64,000 bases of DNA. Origin: Chloroflexota bacterium. GTDB taxonomy: Bacteria; Chloroflexota; Anaerolineae; Caldilineales; Caldilineaceae. The stretch spans positions 1-64,000 of the forward strand of contig JAGWYN010000021.1 of NCBI GenBank assembly GCA_018969295.1. The letters are read 5' to 3'. Made by a program: the position numbers and the translations under genes. The notes under the pieces are model-generated. The model was given only the letters and a program-made list of their open reading frames with translations, was not told where the DNA came from and did not search any database. Position 1 is the first letter of the stretch. The number at the start of each line of letters is the position of its first letter. Positions 8,637 to 18,909 of this stretch are shown here, in pieces.

Positions 8637-9895
8637 TCCAGGGAAACCGTCGCCTCGGCCGGCGACCAGGCAGCGGTCATGCCCGTGCCCAGCAACGTGC
8701 GCTCTCCCCCCAGCTGCTGAACCCAGATCCCGCTGCCCTCGCCGGGCACGGTGCCCACAAAGACAAAGGCGCTGCTGTCCGCAGCCCAGATGCGGTGGCT
8801 CTGCGCATACTGGTCAAAAAAAGGCAGGTAGTTCTCAAAATAGGTGCGCGAGGGCAAAAACCACGCGTACGGCTCGGAACGCCGCCCGTCCCACACATGC
8901 CAGCGCAACCCCAGCTCCCCGTCGATCGCTTCCACAGCCAGATAGGCCAGCTGTTCGCCGTTCGGGCTCCAATAAAAACCCAACACCGGGCTTTCGCTCA
9001 GCTCTCGCGTGCGCAGGCTCTCCAGCTCGACCGCATACAGCGACCCCAGGGTGCTCATCTGGGTTTCTTCTTCGGTGACCACATAGGCCAGCCGACTCCC
9101 ATCCGGGCTCAAGGTAAAGGTGATCCGCCCAGGGTAGTCCGTCAGCTCCACCAATTCTTCGCCGGCCAGGTCGGCCACAATCAGCCGCTGTCGCTCTTCC
9201 TGCGTGGCGTAGATCAGCCGCTCACCGTCGGGGGCCCACTGCGGGGCCGCAAACTGCCCCCCCACAGCCGACAGCGGCTGGGACGCTCCCTCCAGTTCAA
9301 GCAGTTCGACCCGCTGGTTGTCGATGTGCGCCAGCAGCCGCTGGCCGTCGGGGGCCCAGGAGAAGTAAAAGGGCTGCCCCTCGGCCACTGTGCGGGCAGT
9401 GCCGCTCGGCTCGCCGACTTCGACGACACGCAGCGCCATCGACAGCGCCCCAGGACGCATCCAGTTGCTCAGATAGGCCAGCTGCTCGCCCGTCGGGCTC
9501 CAAGAAAAGTAAAAGGGAGGGAACGGCACCGGGACTGCGCGGCGGTCGCTGCCGTCAAAGCGGCTCACTTCCACTGCACTGCGACGCCCCCCCTCCAGCC
9601 GCGCCCAGGCAATCTGTTCGCCGTCAGGTGCCCAGACCGGCTGCAGATACTGCCGCTGGCGCGAGGCATCTGTGGTCAGGGCAAAACGCTGGCCGCTGGC
9701 CGCATCCACCAAAAAAAGGTTTCCATCCAGCCCGGTGACCAACAGTTGATTGTACGCGTCGGCGGGCCGCTGCGCAGCTGTCAGCGCCAGACGTGTCTGT
9801 GCCAGAATCCTCTCTGTCAGGCCGTCGATGCTGCCGCCAGAACAACCTGCCAATCCCAAAAGCAACGCCAGCCCAGGAAGAAGTCGTCTCCACAT
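8633..9895 (-). CDS. PD40/TolB-like beta-propeller lipoprotein
   Basis: 420 residues from ATG 9895, chosen because GGAGG lies five bases upstream. An upstream in-frame start would place 20 residues before the signal peptide. Residues 1-17 form a lipoprotein signal with lipobox LAGC (Cys18). The rest is a series of repeats with phrases such as WAPDGEQIAW, WSPTGEQLAY, WAPDGERLIY and LSPDGSRLAY, typical of WD40-like PD40 blades. Expected location is the outer face of the membrane, as a scaffold or ligand sensor. It is translationally coupled (ATGA) to the transcarbamoylase-like gene, which is odd for an extracytoplasmic protein and may indicate only co-transcription. Confidence 0.85.
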   Translation of the reverse strand: MWRRLLPGLALLLGLAGCSGGSIDGLTERILAQTRLALTAAQRPADAYNQLLVTGLDGNLFLVDAASGQRFALTTDASRQRQYLQPVWAPDGEQIAWARLEGGRRSAVEVSRFDGSDRRAVPVPFPPFYFSWSPTGEQLAYLSNWMRPGALSMALRVVEVGEPSGTARTVAEGQPFYFSWAPDGQRLLAHIDNQRVELLELEGASQPLSAVGGQFAAPQWAPDGERLIYATQEERQRLIVADLAGEELVELTDYPGRITFTLSPDGSRLAYVVTEEETQMSTLGSLYAVELESLRTRELSESPVLGFYWSPNGEQLAYLAVEAIDGELGLRWHVWDGRRSEPYAWFLPSRTYFENYLPFFDQYAQSHRIWAADSSAFVFVGTVPGEGSGIWVQQLGGERTLLGTGMTAAWSPAEATVSLE

Positions 9896-10003
9896 GAGGT
9901 CCTCCATACGCTCGTACCACGCCACAGTGCTTTTTCCAGTATATGCAAAAATCACCGCTTTTCCGCAGCAGAGCTTACAAAGGAGACAGACTGCTGTCGG
10001 CCT

Positions 10004-11107
10004 CTACGCCCGGGCCGAGGGCAGGCGCAGCAGCACGGTGATTTCGCTGCGGTTGTGGAACAGCTGGCGAGCCCCCTCCACCCGATAAGCACGGCGCAGA
10101 ATGGCCAGCGCCTGCTCGATTATCGGTGCACGCTCCTGCTCGGGCAGCTTGAGCGTCAGCAGAGCCCACCCGTGCGGGTAAAGAAAGCGGGCGTAGGCCA
10201 CCATCAGCCGGGCCGAGTCGCGTGCGTCCATGCGCATGTCGTTGACGATCAGGTCGAAGCGATCCGGGCCTTCCTCCAGATAGTGCTCGGCGGTGATGTG
10301 CAGATGGCGGATGCCTCGGTCGCTGGCCAGGCGGGGGTCGAGCTCGCCCGGGTCCACCGCGGTGACATACTGGTCTCGCTGGCGCAACAGGCGCGTCCAG
10401 CCGCCCGGGGCGGCGCCCAGGTCGAGGGCAACCCCGCGGGCGGGCAGTTCCAGCCCAAAGACTTCGAGGGCCTCCAACAACTTGAACTCAGAGCGGCTAA
10501 CCTGTCCCTCCTCGCGGGCGAAGCGCCGCATCCCACCGGCCCAGTTCGACAGGTTGTCGGCGGCCAGCGAGAGCCCAGCCAATGCGGCCAGGCGCCCCTT
10601 GCCCAATTTGAAGCCGTCTGCCACCCATGCCCCGGCCTGCGGCCCGCTGGGCAGCAGGCCGCAAAGCACCGAGACAATCTGCTCCGGCGAACGCACATCC
10701 AGCGGCGGGCCAGCTTCCCCCGCCAACGCTGCGGAGAGGGTCGTGTTGATGTCGAACGGTTTGTACGGCAGCTCCACGCACAGCCGCGTCTGCACCGAAA
10801 ACCGTCTGTCCGCCTCCAGCGGCGGCAGCAGCGGCGGCAGGGTGCGGGCCAGAAAAGCCGGGTCTCCCGCATGCCCGCCGAGCGGCACAATCACCTGCAC
10901 CGGTGCCAGATGGCGCACGAAGATCGGGGGAGCCTGGCGCCAGAGCAGCGCCAGCTCTGCCAAGGGGCGCCCCAGGTCGGCCAGCAGCACCCCCTCCCCG
11001 GGGGAATCGAACAGCTGCGCCGCAGGGCAGGCGGCCAACAGTTCGGCACGAGCCAGCTCGGCAGAACCGGCATCGCAGGAGAGCAGCACCAACGTCGACG
11101 GGTTCAT
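10004..11107 (-). CDS. RlmM/FtsJ-like 2'-O-ribose methyltransferase
   Basis: 367 residues from ATG 11107. An upstream extension exists but runs antisense-like through purB. The C-terminal half is a SAM-dependent RrmJ/FtsJ-type domain: DLGAAPGG at 229-236, acidic residue in AVDPGE, and VNDMRMD at 288-294. The K-D-K-E tetrad is present (K209 in SEFKLLEA, D290, K320 in LTLKLPE, Glu in NRSEI). The N-terminal 180 residues resemble the THUMP-bearing region of RlmM, which modifies C2498 of 23S rRNA in E. coli. A tRNA target cannot be excluded. The start overlaps the purB stop by ATGA. Confidence 0.8.
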   Translation of the reverse strand: MNPSTLVLLSCDAGSAELARAELLAACPAAQLFDSPGEGVLLADLGRPLAELALLWRQAPPIFVRHLAPVQVIVPLGGHAGDPAFLARTLPPLLPPLEADRRFSVQTRLCVELPYKPFDINTTLSAALAGEAGPPLDVRSPEQIVSVLCGLLPSGPQAGAWVADGFKLGKGRLAALAGLSLAADNLSNWAGGMRRFAREEGQVSRSEFKLLEALEVFGLELPARGVALDLGAAPGGWTRLLRQRDQYVTAVDPGELDPRLASDRGIRHLHITAEHYLEEGPDRFDLIVNDMRMDARDSARLMVAYARFLYPHGWALLTLKLPEQERAPIIEQALAILRRAYRVEGARQLFHNRSEITVLLRLPSARA

Positions 11108-12513
11108 CGGTCCTCCTCCCCAGATAGCGCAGCGCGCAGCTGGGCAGCCAGCTCGAGCGCGCGCTCGGCCGCATCCCCGGTATGGCTGCTGGCGTCGAGC
11201 AGCATCGGCAGCGTGTCGGCAGCCACCAGGCGGACAATGCGCGGGTCGCCGGCCAGCAGCTCCGCCAGCGGATTGGCCTGGCCAGCCTGGAGAGCGGCCC
11301 ACGCCGCCAGGCTCTGTTCGCGGATCGCCGCGTGCAGTTCCTGGCGGTCGCCGCCGGCCTGAACCCCGGCCATCAAGACCCGCTCGGTCGCCGCAAAAAG
11401 ACCGTAGTCGCGCAGATTGCGTTGGATCGGGCCGGGCCAGAACTGCAGGCCTTCCACCAGGGGCAAAGCCCGCATCACGACCTCCTCTGTGAGCAAAAAT
11501 GCCTCCGGCAACAGCAGCCGCCGGTTGGCCGAATCGTCGAGCGTCCGTTCCAACAGGCTGTTGGCAGCGTTGTCCCACGCCACTCGGGGGAGGGCCGCCA
11601 CCAGCCGGGTGAGGCTGTCGATATTTTCCGCCACAATCGGGTTGCGCTTGAAGGGCATGGCGCTCGAGCCGACCTGGCGCGCCCCAAACGGCTCGCTCCA
11701 CTCCCCAAAAGGCGGGCTCTGCAAAAGCCGCAGATCCAGAGCAAACTTGTGCAGCGTGCCACACAGCCCGGCCAGGGCGTTGAGCACCAGCCAGTCCTGC
11801 TTGCGCGGGTACGTCTGGGTGGCGACCGGAAAGGCCTCCACCCCCAGTTGCGCCATCACCGCGCTCTCCAGCTGGCGGGCGCTCCACCCCGTGCCCGCCA
11901 GCAGCTGGACATAGCTGGCACTGACCCCGACCGCACCTTTGAGCCCTTTGCCGCGCACCGCAGAACGCACCCTGCGCAGCTCAGCCAGGTCGGCCAGCAG
12001 ATCCTGCCCATACTGCGCCAGCCGGTAGCCGACCGTCGTCGGTTCCGCTGGCTGCAGATGGGTGAAGGCGATCGTCACGGTCTGCGCCTCGGCTTCGATA
12101 CGCCCCGCCAACGCCGCCAGCAGCCGCTCCACCCCGACCAGCAGCTGGTCGAGCGCCGCACGCAGCCGCAGCGCATCGACATTGTCAAGCACATCCATCG
12201 ACGTCGCCCCCAGATGGAGGATGGGGCCACCGACCGGGCACTGCGCAGCATAGACCTGGATCTCGGCCATCAGGTCATGGCGGATCTCCCGTTCGACTGC
12301 CTCCGCAGCGGGGATGTCGATCTCGGTTTCGTGGGCGCGCAGGTCAGCTACCTGTTCAGAAGTGACCAACCCAGCCTGCCGCTGGGCTTCTGCCAACGCC
12401 ACCCAAAAACGACGCAGCAGCCGGCGTTTGTGCGCCTCGCTCCAAAGCTGCCGCATCGCAGCACTGCCGTACCGCCAGGTCAGCGGAGACAGGTAGGTCT
12501 CATGGTCAAACAT
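11104..12513 (-). CDS. purB: Adenylosuccinate lyase
   Basis: 469 residues, normal length for the short bacterial type. The lyase superfamily signature GSSAMPFKRNP is at 282-292, with LGATSMD at 101-107 and the catalytic histidine in THLQPAEPTT at 151-160. The enzyme converts SAICAR to AICAR and adenylosuccinate to AMP in purine synthesis, in the cytoplasm. It lies 15 bases after cysQ and is coupled to the RlmM-like gene, so cysQ, purB and the methyltransferase form one transcription unit. The order of motifs is complete, so the gene looks intact. Confidence 0.95.
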   Translation of the reverse strand: MFDHETYLSPLTWRYGSAAMRQLWSEAHKRRLLRRFWVALAEAQRQAGLVTSEQVADLRAHETEIDIPAAEAVEREIRHDLMAEIQVYAAQCPVGGPILHLGATSMDVLDNVDALRLRAALDQLLVGVERLLAALAGRIEAEAQTVTIAFTHLQPAEPTTVGYRLAQYGQDLLADLAELRRVRSAVRGKGLKGAVGVSASYVQLLAGTGWSARQLESAVMAQLGVEAFPVATQTYPRKQDWLVLNALAGLCGTLHKFALDLRLLQSPPFGEWSEPFGARQVGSSAMPFKRNPIVAENIDSLTRLVAALPRVAWDNAANSLLERTLDDSANRRLLLPEAFLLTEEVVMRALPLVEGLQFWPGPIQRNLRDYGLFAATERVLMAGVQAGGDRQELHAAIREQSLAAWAALQAGQANPLAELLAGDPRIVRLVAADTLPMLLDASSHTGDAAERALELAAQLRAALSGEEDR

Positions 12514-12528
12514 CGATCCTCGTCTCTT

Positions 12529-13395
<867 letters not shown>

Positions 13396-13560
13396 CTCCA
13401 GGTCGTCTCACTATCTGTCTGCATACTCACAGGTGGCTCCCCACCCCCAATTTTTGCTTCGGTGCGATACTGTACTCAAAACTCCCCTGTCGTGCAAAGT
13501 CTGGCCCTCGCGAAATACGCTGAATACACAGGCTGCCCGGCACAGGCTGCCCGGCACAGG

Positions 13561-14934
13561 CTACTCAGCAGGGGTACTGGCGCACCGCACCCCCAACCAG
13601 CTGGCCACCGTCTGGGCAGCCAGCGATTCAACGGCGGCGGTGCGCAGTTCGCCGGGTTCGCTGACAAACGAGCCGCCGCGCACCAGATAATGGGTGACTC
13701 CCTCCACCAGGAGGGGCGTGCTGGTCCATTCTGCAACATTGCCTGCCATCTCGCTGACCCCCAACGGGCTGTCGCCCGCTGGCTGGTAGGAGCCCACCTG
13801 CACGGTGTCGCCGATGTTGGCCGACGCCGCGTTGGCACGCTGCGCCACCCATTCATCGCCCCACGGAAAAAGGTACATGCGCTGGCTGGCCGGCGCATAG
13901 GCAGCAGCCACTTCCCATTCCGCTGCGGTCGGCAGCCGTTTGCCCTGAAATCGACAGAAACGCTCAGCACTGTTGTGGTCGATATGGACCATCGGAAACT
14001 CGGCAAAGGCCAGATCGAGCAGATAGCGCGCGCGCGTGGCGCTGGCCGGTGTCGCTGGCCAGGGACAAACGCCGCGCTCGTAGCAGAGACGGTATTGCCC
14101 GACCGTCGCCTCGTAGCGGTCGATGACAAAGGCGTTCAGCTCGACCGTCTTGGGTCCGGCGTCGGGCGCCACATGCACTGAGTAGCTGCCTGCTGGCACA
14201 GCGACCGTCGCCACCGGGCGCTGGCGCTCTCCTCCCCAAAACACAACGACGCCGACTGCGACAAGCACAACCCCCAGCAGGCCGAACCAGAGCCTCTTCT
14301 GGCTTGACGGCTGCGCAGAGGCGGCCGCACGCGCTGGCTTCCCCCCCCGTACGCTCCCTCGTGTAGCTGTGGGCTGGGCCAGCAAGGCCAGCGCCGGCTC
14401 GGCCCGCAGCCGCTGGCCGGGTTCGCACTGGCGCAACCGCTCTATCAGCGCAGGTCTCCATTCAGGGCTGTTCTCGTCGCCTTGGAGCAGCGGCTGCATC
14501 CCTTCCAGCGGCAGGGACCCATCGCACACCGCCTCTGCCAGCACCACAGCCGTGCGCTCCGGGTCGGTCTGGAAACGCAGGGCGGTCAGCATGCCCCGCC
14601 GGTGGGCCAAAGCGGCCCGCAGCAGCAGGGTCCGCTGGCTTTCCGCCAGCTCATGGCCCGCCTGCAGAACAAGCAACCCTTCGCGCAGCAGCTGGCTGTC
14701 TGGCAGCAGAGCGCTCTGCCACCAGCGATCCAGCGCCTGGTCGAGCGCACGGCGGGCCGAAAGCGTGCGTGGGTCGGGAGGCAGGGCTGTCGGGCTGGGG
14801 GCCGGCGGGCGCTCCCCGGCCCGACGCTCCCCGGGCGGGCGAAAACGATCGAGCTCCTCCTCGACCTCCCAGGGCTCTTCTGCCGACGATCTGCCGGGCT
14901 GGGCTGCGGCCCGCCGCGTGCTCTTTGCATCCAT
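13561..14934 (-). CDS. Membrane-anchored formylglycine-generating-enzyme (SUMF1) family protein
   Basis: 457 residues from ATG 14934. Residues 1-60 are charged and proline-rich, 60-190 are helical and unrecognised, and one membrane segment lies at about 215-235. A C-terminal FGE-sulfatase domain (243-455) carries DRYEATVGQY, GKRLPTAAEWE, FPWGDEW and SEMAGNVAEW, ending RGGSF and LGVRC. The topology suggests a cytoplasmic N-terminal part and an external FGE-like domain. Family members range from true formylglycine enzymes to pseudoenzymes, and a neighbouring sulfatase is absent. There is no ribosome-binding site; the predicted -10 ends seven bases before the ATG, so the mRNA may be leaderless. 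It is divergent from the zinc-ribbon membrane protein. Confidence 0.85.
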   Translation of the reverse strand: MDAKSTRRAAAQPGRSSAEEPWEVEEELDRFRPPGERRAGERPPAPSPTALPPDPRTLSARRALDQALDRWWQSALLPDSQLLREGLLVLQAGHELAESQRTLLLRAALAHRRGMLTALRFQTDPERTAVVLAEAVCDGSLPLEGMQPLLQGDENSPEWRPALIERLRQCEPGQRLRAEPALALLAQPTATRGSVRGGKPARAAASAQPSSQKRLWFGLLGVVLVAVGVVVFWGGERQRPVATVAVPAGSYSVHVAPDAGPKTVELNAFVIDRYEATVGQYRLCYERGVCPWPATPASATRARYLLDLAFAEFPMVHIDHNSAERFCRFQGKRLPTAAEWEVAAAYAPASQRMYLFPWGDEWVAQRANAASANIGDTVQVGSYQPAGDSPLGVSEMAGNVAEWTSTPLLVEGVTHYLVRGGSFVSEPGELRTAAVESLAAQTVASWLGVRCASTPAE

Positions 14935-14941
14935 GCAAGCT

Positions 14942-14971
14942 ATTGTAGCCGGTTCAGCCTCCATCTGCCAA
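14942..14971 (-). promoter_or_regulatory. Promoter for the FGE-family gene, probably leaderless
   Basis: TTGGCA at 14966-14971 and TACAAT at 14942-14947 on the minus strand, with an 18-base spacer. The -10 ends seven bases from the ATG at 14934, so transcription should start at or next to the start codon. Confidence 0.5.
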
Positions 14972-15158
14972 CACGCCTGTGCACAAGCCACGCGCATCGG
15001 TGGCTTCGACAGGCTCAGCCACCGGGAGAAGACCGCCGCCTGAGAGGCCACAAGTTCCAGACGGCCCCTCGGCAGAACCTCAGGCCTCTGCCATCCCCCG
15101 GACGCGGTGTGGAAGCCCTCGCTGTGCACCCTGCGAAGCCCTGCGCTGCACCCTTCGG

Positions 15159-15188
15159 TTGGCGCAAGGCACCGCTTGCAGCTACAAT
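15159..15188 (+). promoter_or_regulatory. Promoter for the zinc-ribbon membrane protein gene
   Basis: TTGGCG at 15159-15164 and TACAAT at 15183-15188, spacer 18. It has the same architecture as the divergent promoter at 14942-14971. The rest of the 296-base gap between the two genes shows no coding sequence. Confidence 0.5.
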
Positions 15189-15230
15189 ACAGGCAGGTAT
15201 ATCTGTCCAACACGATTCGAGGGACGCTCG

Positions 15231-16301
15231 ATGGCTCGCAAAACACTTGGCTACGTTGAATTGGAATGGTCCTGTGCGGTCTGCAAGACCCGCAATCCAG
15301 GCACACAGACAACTTGCAGCGGCTGTGGCGCGGCCCAGCCCGCAGACGTACAATTTGAAGCGCCCACAGCAGCCACCCTGACCCAGGACACGACCCAAAT
15401 CAAACAGGCACAAACAGGGCCTGATCTCCACTGCGCCTTCTGCGGAACCCGCAACAGCGCCACTGCCGCCAACTGTCGGCAGTGTGGAGCCGACCTGAGC
15501 GCCGGGCGGGCCCGCTTGGCCGGCGGCGTCGTCGGAGCGTTCACCACTGCAGCCGGCCCGCAGCGCCTGTGCAGCGCCTGCAAAACCGAAAACAGCCCCA
15601 CAGCACGCACCTGCATCCGCTGCGGGGCACCGCTTTCAGCGCCCCCCGCTCCCCCAGCAGCACGACAGCCGGAGGCGGGGCGCAGCTGGCTCCTCCCGCT
15701 CCTGATCGGCGCCGGGCTCCTGCTGGTCGGGCTGGGCTGGCTGCTCTTCGCGCTTTTCCAGACCGACCAGAGCGTGGGCACCGCCGTAGATGCACGCTGG
15801 GAACGTTCGCTGGCCATTCTGGGCCCGGTGCCTGTCAGCGCCAGCGGCTGGCGAGACCAGGTGCCGGCCGGAGCGGCCAACCTGAGCTGCAGCTCCCAGG
15901 TGCGAACAACCAGCGAAGAGCCCCAGCCCGGGGCCCGCGAGGTCTGCGGCACCCCCTACACGCTGGACACCGGCACCGGCATGGGCCAGGTCGTGCAAGA
16001 CTGTGTCTACGAAGTCAGCGACGACTTCTGCAGCTACACCACCTTGCAGCTGGGGGTCGTTGACACCCTGGTTCAGCGCGGCACCGGGCTCACTGCCACC
16101 TGGCCGAACGCCAACCTGCGGCCCCAACAGCAGCTGGGCCAACGCAACGAACACTACGAGTGCGTGGTGGTCGCCAATGACCAGCGCTACAGCTTTACAC
16201 TGGCCAGCGAGTCTGCCTTCAGCCAGTGCCAGCCAGGAAGCCGCTGGCAGCTCACCATCAACCAGCTGGACAACGTCGTCGAAGCCAAATTTTTGCCGTA
16301 A
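15231..16301 (+). CDS. Triple zinc-ribbon single-pass membrane protein
   Basis: 356 residues from ATG 15231, preceded by GAGGGA. Three CxxC-x10-CxxC ribbons are visible: C15/C18/C29/C32, C68/C71/C82/C85 and C114/C117/C128/C131. These are RanBP2-like or double-zinc-ribbon in style. A membrane segment spans about 153-176. The remaining 180 residues would be extracytoplasmic, with several cysteines (CSSQ, VCGTPY, QDCVYE, DDFCSY) that could form disulfides. The family is common in Chloroflexota and has no assigned function. The gene shares a divergent promoter region with the FGE-family gene and lies 44 bases before tyrS. Confidence 0.8.
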   Translation: MARKTLGYVELEWSCAVCKTRNPGTQTTCSGCGAAQPADVQFEAPTAATLTQDTTQIKQAQTGPDLHCAFCGTRNSATAANCRQCGADLSAGRARLAGGVVGAFTTAAGPQRLCSACKTENSPTARTCIRCGAPLSAPPAPPAARQPEAGRSWLLPLLIGAGLLLVGLGWLLFALFQTDQSVGTAVDARWERSLAILGPVPVSASGWRDQVPAGAANLSCSSQVRTTSEEPQPGAREVCGTPYTLDTGTGMGQVVQDCVYEVSDDFCSYTTLQLGVVDTLVQRGTGLTATWPNANLRPQQQLGQRNEHYECVVVANDQRYSFTLASESAFSQCQPGSRWQLTINQLDNVVEAKFLP

Positions 16302-16345
16302 CCGAGCCAGCCGCCTGGCCCACACTGCCGAGGAGAGAGCAGAAC

Positions 16346-17578
<1,233 letters not shown>

Positions 17579-17664
17579 CCCTCTATCAAAAGACAACCAC
17601 CTGCGCCAGGGCCGAGCCTGTTGCTCCCCTGGCCAGCCAACTCACATCACCAAGGAGAAAAGAG

Positions 17665-18468
17665 ATGGGCCTGTTCAGTGGAAAAAAAGGACTGATCTTC
17701 GGAGTCGCCAACAAAAACTCGATCGCCTGGGGCATCGCCCAGGCACTCCACGCAGAAGGGGCCGAGCTGGGCTTCAGCTATGCCGGCGAAATCCTCAAAA
17801 AACGGGTCGAGCCGCTCGCCGCCAGCATCGGCGCCCCCTTTGTCGAAGAGTGCGACGTGACCGACGACGGGGCGATCGACACCCTCTTTGCCAAAGTCGC
17901 CGCCCATTTTGGCACTATCGACTTCCTTGTCCACTCGATCGCTTTCGCCCCCAGCGAAGAGCTCGGCGGACGCTTTGTCAACACCAGCCGCAACGGGTTT
18001 CGCATCGCCCTGGATGTGAGCTGCTACAGCTTGATCGCCCTGGCCAAACGCGCCCACCCCCTGATGGCCAACGGCGGCGCCATGGTGACAATGACCTACT
18101 TCGGCGCCGAAAAGGTCACCCCCAATTACAATGTCATGGGGGTCGCCAAAGCAGCCCTGGAAGCGTCGGTGCGCTATCTGGCCTGGGATCTCGGCAAAGA
18201 CCAGATTCGGGTCAACGCAATCAGCGCCGGACCCGTCAAAACACTGGCCGCCTCAGGCGTCAGCGGCTTCCGCAAGAGCCTCCACTATGTCGGCCAGGTA
18301 GCGCCAATGGGCAATATCGACCAGGAAGATGTCGGCCAGGCAGCCCTCTTCCTGCTCAGCAATCTCTCCACCCGTATCACCGGCGAGGTACTCTACGTCG
18401 ACGGCGGCTACAACATCATGGGCGCCCCTGACCCCGCCCTGATGGGCGCAGATGCCAAAGAAGCGTAG
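17665..18468 (+). CDS. fabI: Enoyl-[acyl-carrier-protein] reductase (NADH), FabI type
   Basis: 267 residues from ATG 17665, with AAGGAGAAAAGAG upstream. The N-terminus has the FabI nucleotide loop GVANKNSIAWGIA. Catalytic residues correspond to Y145, Y155 and K162 in TYFGAEK and NYNVMGVAK, matching E. coli Y146, Y156 and K163. The enzyme performs the last reduction of each fatty-acid elongation cycle and is the usual triclosan target. It is the last gene of the plus-strand group and is followed by a 21-bp hairpin. Confidence 0.95.
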   Translation: MGLFSGKKGLIFGVANKNSIAWGIAQALHAEGAELGFSYAGEILKKRVEPLAASIGAPFVEECDVTDDGAIDTLFAKVAAHFGTIDFLVHSIAFAPSEELGGRFVNTSRNGFRIALDVSCYSLIALAKRAHPLMANGGAMVTMTYFGAEKVTPNYNVMGVAKAALEASVRYLAWDLGKDQIRVNAISAGPVKTLAASGVSGFRKSLHYVGQVAPMGNIDQEDVGQAALFLLSNLSTRITGEVLYVDGGYNIMGAPDPALMGADAKEA

Positions 18469-18480
18469 CGCCGAGAAAAA

Positions 18481-18525
18481 CCCCGCAGAAGCCGAGTTTC
18501 TGGGAGAAACTCGGCTTCTGCGGGG
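18481..18525. terminator. Strong hairpin after fabI, also REP-like
   Basis: A perfect 21-bp stem, arms 18481-18501 and 18505-18525, loop GGG. On the minus strand it is followed by TTTTT, so it works best as a terminator for leftward transcription from tRNA-Asp; it may also stop fabI. The core AGAAGCCGAGTTTCT with its complement resembles dispersed extragenic palindromes seen in several bacterial genomes. Confidence 0.7.
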
Positions 18526-18572
18526 CCCCCTCTACGTCGCCATTGTCGTCTGAACCCGACCTTGCAACAAAA

Positions 18573-18606
18573 AGCCATCCGAAATTGCCTTCAATCCCGG
18601 ATGGCT
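18573..18606 (-). terminator. Rho-independent terminator of tRNA-Asp
   Basis: Read on the minus strand: AGCCATCCG, a 16-base loop, CGGATGGCT, then TTTTTG. The stem is 9 bp and lies about 58 bases beyond the 3' end of tRNA-Asp. Confidence 0.75.
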
Positions 18607-18662
18607 CTCTGAGTATGTTTCTGCATCAGCCAATCAGGCCCATATATGCAGAATTATTTCGT

Positions 18663-18736
<74 letters not shown>

Positions 18737-18829
18737 TGGTCTTCCCTCTTCTTGCTGCCCTCTCTACAGCCCAAGTTCTCTTTTTGAACTCGCCTGTCTC
18801 TTTGAAGTCCGTGCAGCTCGATGTTCTGT

Positions 18830-18858
18830 AGAATAACAGAGGGTCGCCCCTCTGTCAA
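18830..18858 (-). promoter_or_regulatory. Hairpin and overlapping promoter-like hexamers between the selenoprotein gene and tRNA-Asp
   Basis: On the minus strand TTGACA (18853-18858) and TATTCT (18830-18835) are 17 bases apart and could drive tRNA-Asp with a leader of about 85 bases. The spacer is itself an 8-bp inverted repeat, ACAGAGGG/CCCTCTGT, followed by TTATTCT, so the same bases could be the terminator of the upstream selenoprotein gene. The sequence alone does not decide which. Confidence 0.45.
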
Positions 18859-18909
18859 ATCGAGACAGTCCAGGGAAGACGTTCACCCGTCCGCAAGGGA
18901 TGGGGCAGC

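Noticed and set aside
8795..11362. A long plus-strand open frame (855 codons) across three minus-strand genes
   Set aside because: It is antisense to the PD40 lipoprotein, the RlmM-like gene and purB. It has arginine/glutamine-rich low-complexity sequence, no domain and no ribosome-binding site. High GC makes long shadow frames common.
11108..11887. Upstream extension of the RlmM-like gene to 11887
   Set aside because: The extra 260 residues are an out-of-frame reading of purB with no homology. The ATG at 11107 overlaps the purB stop by ATGA and begins the recognisable protein.
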